From positions 1-44,919 of the forward strand of contig JAAVDJ010000018.1 in assembly GCA_014801875.1 (NCBI GenBank): a stretch of DNA of 44,919 bases. Direction: 5' to 3'. The stretch's first letter is position 1. Each line of letters starts with the position of its first letter. The position numbers were made by a program, and so were the translations under genes. The DNA comes from Bacteroides sp. (lineage in GTDB: Bacteria; Bacteroidota; Bacteroidia; Bacteroidales; Muribaculaceae). Under the pieces are notes generated by a model. That model was not told the origin of the DNA, searched no databases, and saw only the letters and a program-made list of their open reading frames with translations. Positions 42,796-44,919 of the stretch are shown piece after piece.

Positions 42796-44427
42796 ATGAA
42801 AAAACTTCTCTTCATCATAACCATTCTTTTTATCGGGATCTTCGCTTTCTCCTGCGGAGACTCCGTCTCAACTCCCATTCTTCTGGAGGCGGAGCGCCTC
42901 GCCGAAACCGACCCTGACAGCGCACTTTCAATCCTCGACACCCTGACAAGCTCCCACCTCCGTGGCTCCGACGAGATAATGCTCCGGCGCCTCCTGATTC
43001 TCGAGGCAAAAGACAAGAAGTTCATCCCGCACAAAGACGACTCGGAGATAAACGCCCTGCTCGACTATTTCATCGGAGGAAACAATCTCCCGCGAATACA
43101 TCCTCTCGTGTATTACTACGCGGGTAGGGTGAATTCCGATCTCAACAACGACGCCAAAGCCCTCGCTTATTACAGAAAAGCCCTCGATGAGCTTCCAAAA
43201 TGCAAGATTCCCTCCCTGGAAAGCAGGATACGCGCCCAGAGAGCCTATTTATATCGAAACCATAAATTATTCCAACACTCAATTCGGGAGTTAAAGGTTT
43301 TCCTGAAAATTGCACGACAAAACAAAGACACCGTCGATATCATCAACGGCAATCTCGACATCGCGCATGTTTATGGATGGAAAAATCAGAAAGATTCGGC
43401 CAAATACATCTACGACAGTATAGAAAATCTGGTAAAGGAGTATGGCGACTCTGTGATTATCACCAACTTTTATTATCAATTAGGTGGCCTGTACTATTAT
43501 AGTGGAGAGTATGCGAAGGCAGACTCCGTCATTAACGCGCATCCGATAAAAACCACTGAAATTACAGCTGAGTACATAAACTTTATCAAAAACAAAATCA
43601 ACCAACAGTTACATAAACCGGTCTCAGCTGAACATTACGCCGTTCTCCTAAAAAACCACCATCCTGGTTACAGGTATTCCGGTAATTTTGGGCTGGCCAA
43701 AATCGCTATGGATAACGACAACCCTGAAGAAGCGCTGAAATATATTTCCGGCGCTTACGAAGATCTGCAGCAGATGCAGAGGATGTATAGCGAGAACTCC
43801 CTTGCCGAGATGGAAAAAATAATCGATGAGTCGGAGTTGGAGAGCAAGAATCTTCGCCTCGAAAATGAGAACCGGGAAAAAAGGCTTTATATAATAATCT
43901 GTTCCGTGATTGTCGTTGCTATCAGCCTCGCCGTAGTGTTAGTGAGGCGCAGGGCTTATCTTGCAAAGATCAGGAATGATCTCAAGGTGGAGTCTATCAA
44001 AAACGAAGATAACAGGAGAGCCCGCGATCTGAAAAAAAAGATTAAAGAGTCTGAAGCCCGGGCGGCTGAGCTAAAACGTCAGATTGATGAGTTTGAAGCA
44101 GCCATCGCCCTTGAAAATATCATCGATGAGATTACTGACCTTATCTCCTCTCCACCGGCCCACCCTACCGAAGACCACATCAGACGCCTTAAGAAAGCTT
44201 TCGCCAGGACATACCCTGACTTCATCGCAGCCTTGGATGCGCTCAATCTTACCGAAGCACTTTACACTGACGCTCTTCTGACCAGAATACACATCCCCAC
44301 AAAATGTTGCGCAGATATCCTCGGCTTCTCGCCGCAGAGCGTCTACAGCGCCCGAAACCGATTCCTGAAAAGAATTGCAAATGGAGAAAAACCGAAAAAC
44401 TGGAGCGAATTTATTCAATCCCTTTAG
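42796..44427 (+). CDS. Membrane TPR protein with C-terminal HTH (one-component regulator type)
   Basis: 543 residues. A lipoprotein-type signal ends at C20 (IGIFAFSC-GD). Residues 30-330 are helical TPR-like repeats (ALAYYRKALDELP, GLYYYSGEYAKADSVI). A heptad-rich stretch at 335-362 is followed by one membrane helix (364-383), a cytosolic coiled coil (about 390-440) and a C-terminal helix-turn-helix (about 499-526, CCADILGFSPQSVYSARNRF). This layout places sensor repeats outside and a DNA-binding domain inside the inner membrane, as in Bacteroidetes TPR regulators (a DUF6377-like family; name tentative). The gene is repeated almost identically 1798 bases downstream. Target and signal are unknown. 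Confidence 0.8.
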   Translation: MKKLLFIITILFIGIFAFSCGDSVSTPILLEAERLAETDPDSALSILDTLTSSHLRGSDEIMLRRLLILEAKDKKFIPHKDDSEINALLDYFIGGNNLPRIHPLVYYYAGRVNSDLNNDAKALAYYRKALDELPKCKIPSLESRIRAQRAYLYRNHKLFQHSIRELKVFLKIARQNKDTVDIINGNLDIAHVYGWKNQKDSAKYIYDSIENLVKEYGDSVIITNFYYQLGGLYYYSGEYAKADSVINAHPIKTTEITAEYINFIKNKINQQLHKPVSAEHYAVLLKNHHPGYRYSGNFGLAKIAMDNDNPEEALKYISGAYEDLQQMQRMYSENSLAEMEKIIDESELESKNLRLENENREKRLYIIICSVIVVAISLAVVLVRRRAYLAKIRNDLKVESIKNEDNRRARDLKKKIKESEARAAELKRQIDEFEAAIALENIIDEITDLISSPPAHPTEDHIRRLKKAFARTYPDFIAALDALNLTEALYTDALLTRIHIPTKCCADILGFSPQSVYSARNRFLKRIANGEKPKNWSEFIQSL

Positions 44428-44544
44428 ACACCGGCTTTCAACAAACCTCTTGCTATATTTCCTTAAAATTCAAAGAAGGAGACTGGAATCAGCGTTTCCG
44501 GATTGTTTTTCCTCTGTCATTGTAAAAATATCAGGATTTTTGTC

Positions 44545-44552
44545 TATATTTG
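44545..44552 (+). promoter_or_regulatory. -7 element of the second TPR-HTH gene
   Basis: TATATTTG, 41 bases before the ATG as in copy 1. A second TAnnTTTG (TATTTTTG, 44556-44563) lies 11 bases downstream. The nearest TTG upstream (44520-44522) is 22 bases away, slightly long. Confidence 0.45.
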
Positions 44553-44571
44553 TGATATTTTTGTGAATCTC

Positions 44572-44919
44572 CACCCGACCACTGCGCAGAAACATGAAAA
44601 AACTTCTCTTCATCATAACCATTCTCTTTATCGGGATCTTCGCTTTCTCCTGCGGAGACTCCGTCTCAACTCCCATTCTTCTGGAGGCGGAGCGCCTCGC
44701 CGAAACCGACCCTGACAGCGCACTTTCAATCCTCGACACCCTTACAAGCTCTCACCTCCGTGGCTCCGACGAGATGATGCTCCGGCGCCTCCTGATTCTC
44801 GAGGCAAAAGACAAGAAGTTCATCCCCCACAAAGACGACTCGGAGATAAATGCCCTGCTCGACTATTTCATCGGAGGAAACAACCTCCCGCGAATACATC
44901 CTCTCGTGTATTACTACGC
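44572..44919 (+). repeat. Direct repeat of 42774-43121
   Basis: From about 20 bases upstream of the ATG to the window edge, this segment repeats the start of the previous gene. I count seven differences in the 326 coding bases, one of them changing an amino acid (Ile to Met). It is broken only by the window end, so the full length is unknown. Confidence 0.9.
44594..44919 (+). CDS. Second copy of the TPR-HTH membrane protein (partial, cut by window end)
   Basis: The first 108 or so codons are present: same lipoprotein signal ending FAFSCGD, same SALSILDTLTSSHLRGSDE stretch, then Met where copy 1 has Ile61. The frame is open to the last base. Nearly all differences from copy 1 are silent, which points to recent duplication or gene conversion under selection for the same sensor N-terminus. 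Whether the C-terminal HTH is kept cannot be seen. Confidence 0.85.
   Translation, partial: MKKLLFIITILFIGIFAFSCGDSVSTPILLEAERLAETDPDSALSILDTLTSSHLRGSDEMMLRRLLILEAKDKKFIPHKDDSEINALLDYFIGGNNLPRIHPLVYYY

Overview
The window looks like a chromosomal segment of a member of the Bacteroidales, probably close to Muribaculaceae. Three things point there. Promoters follow the Bacteroidetes pattern TTTG-N19..21-TAnnTTTG, and Shine-Dalgarno sites are mostly absent. There are parts of a type IX secretion system (PorQ and the DUF5103 'plug' protein). The gene families also fit: DUF3109, the GlmU-like nucleotidyltransferase, a FdtA/DegT sugar cluster and TPR-TM-HTH regulators. The genus call is inference from protein style, not from a search.

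Layout. 1-4.3 kb: porQ, a small TonB C-terminal protein, a winged-helix protein, rsgA and the di-AMP cyclase cdaA. 4.4-7.4 kb: a leftward set rpsO / typA-folP-cdaA, with a clear promoter for rpsO and for typA. 7.4-8.07 kb: a gene-free stretch with a candidate structured RNA ending in a plus-strand terminator, followed by a 66-nt palindrome. 8.07-12.2 kb: secreted pullulanase, the T9SS plug protein and ung. 12.4-13.7 kb: a C-GCAxxG-C-C protein, tRNA-Arg(CCG) and a DUF3109 protein, the last two firing from one symmetric overlapping divergent promoter. 13.7-15.4 kb: intergenic repeats and cardiolipin synthase. 15.5-34.1 kb: an uninterrupted leftward str-S10-spc-alpha cluster of 33 genes (rpsL to rplQ), including rpmD and rpmJ, with a perfect promoter at the right end and an intrinsic terminator at the left. 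34.3-38.7 kb: a GlmU-like protein, an M24 aminopeptidase P and a gamma-carbonic-anhydrase-like protein. 38.7-41.7 kb: a nucleotide-sugar cluster with two FdtA-type cupins, an acetyltransferase and a DegT aminotransferase. 41.7-42.7 kb: an A+T-rich patch with unrecognised small genes. 42.8 kb to the end: two almost identical tandem copies of a lipoprotein-TPR-membrane-HTH protein, the second cut by the window edge.

Most of the window is conserved core genome. The less ordinary signals are non-coding. A dispersed REP-like element occurs at four loci with compensatory base changes. The four longest spacers of the ribosomal cluster lie just upstream of S7, L3-L4, S8 and S4, the proteins known as feedback regulators in E. 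coli. There are also the candidate RNA at 7.77-7.99 kb, the mutually exclusive tRNA/DUF3109 promoter and the duplicated transmembrane regulator at the right edge. I saw no CRISPR array, transposase, integrase or defence system.
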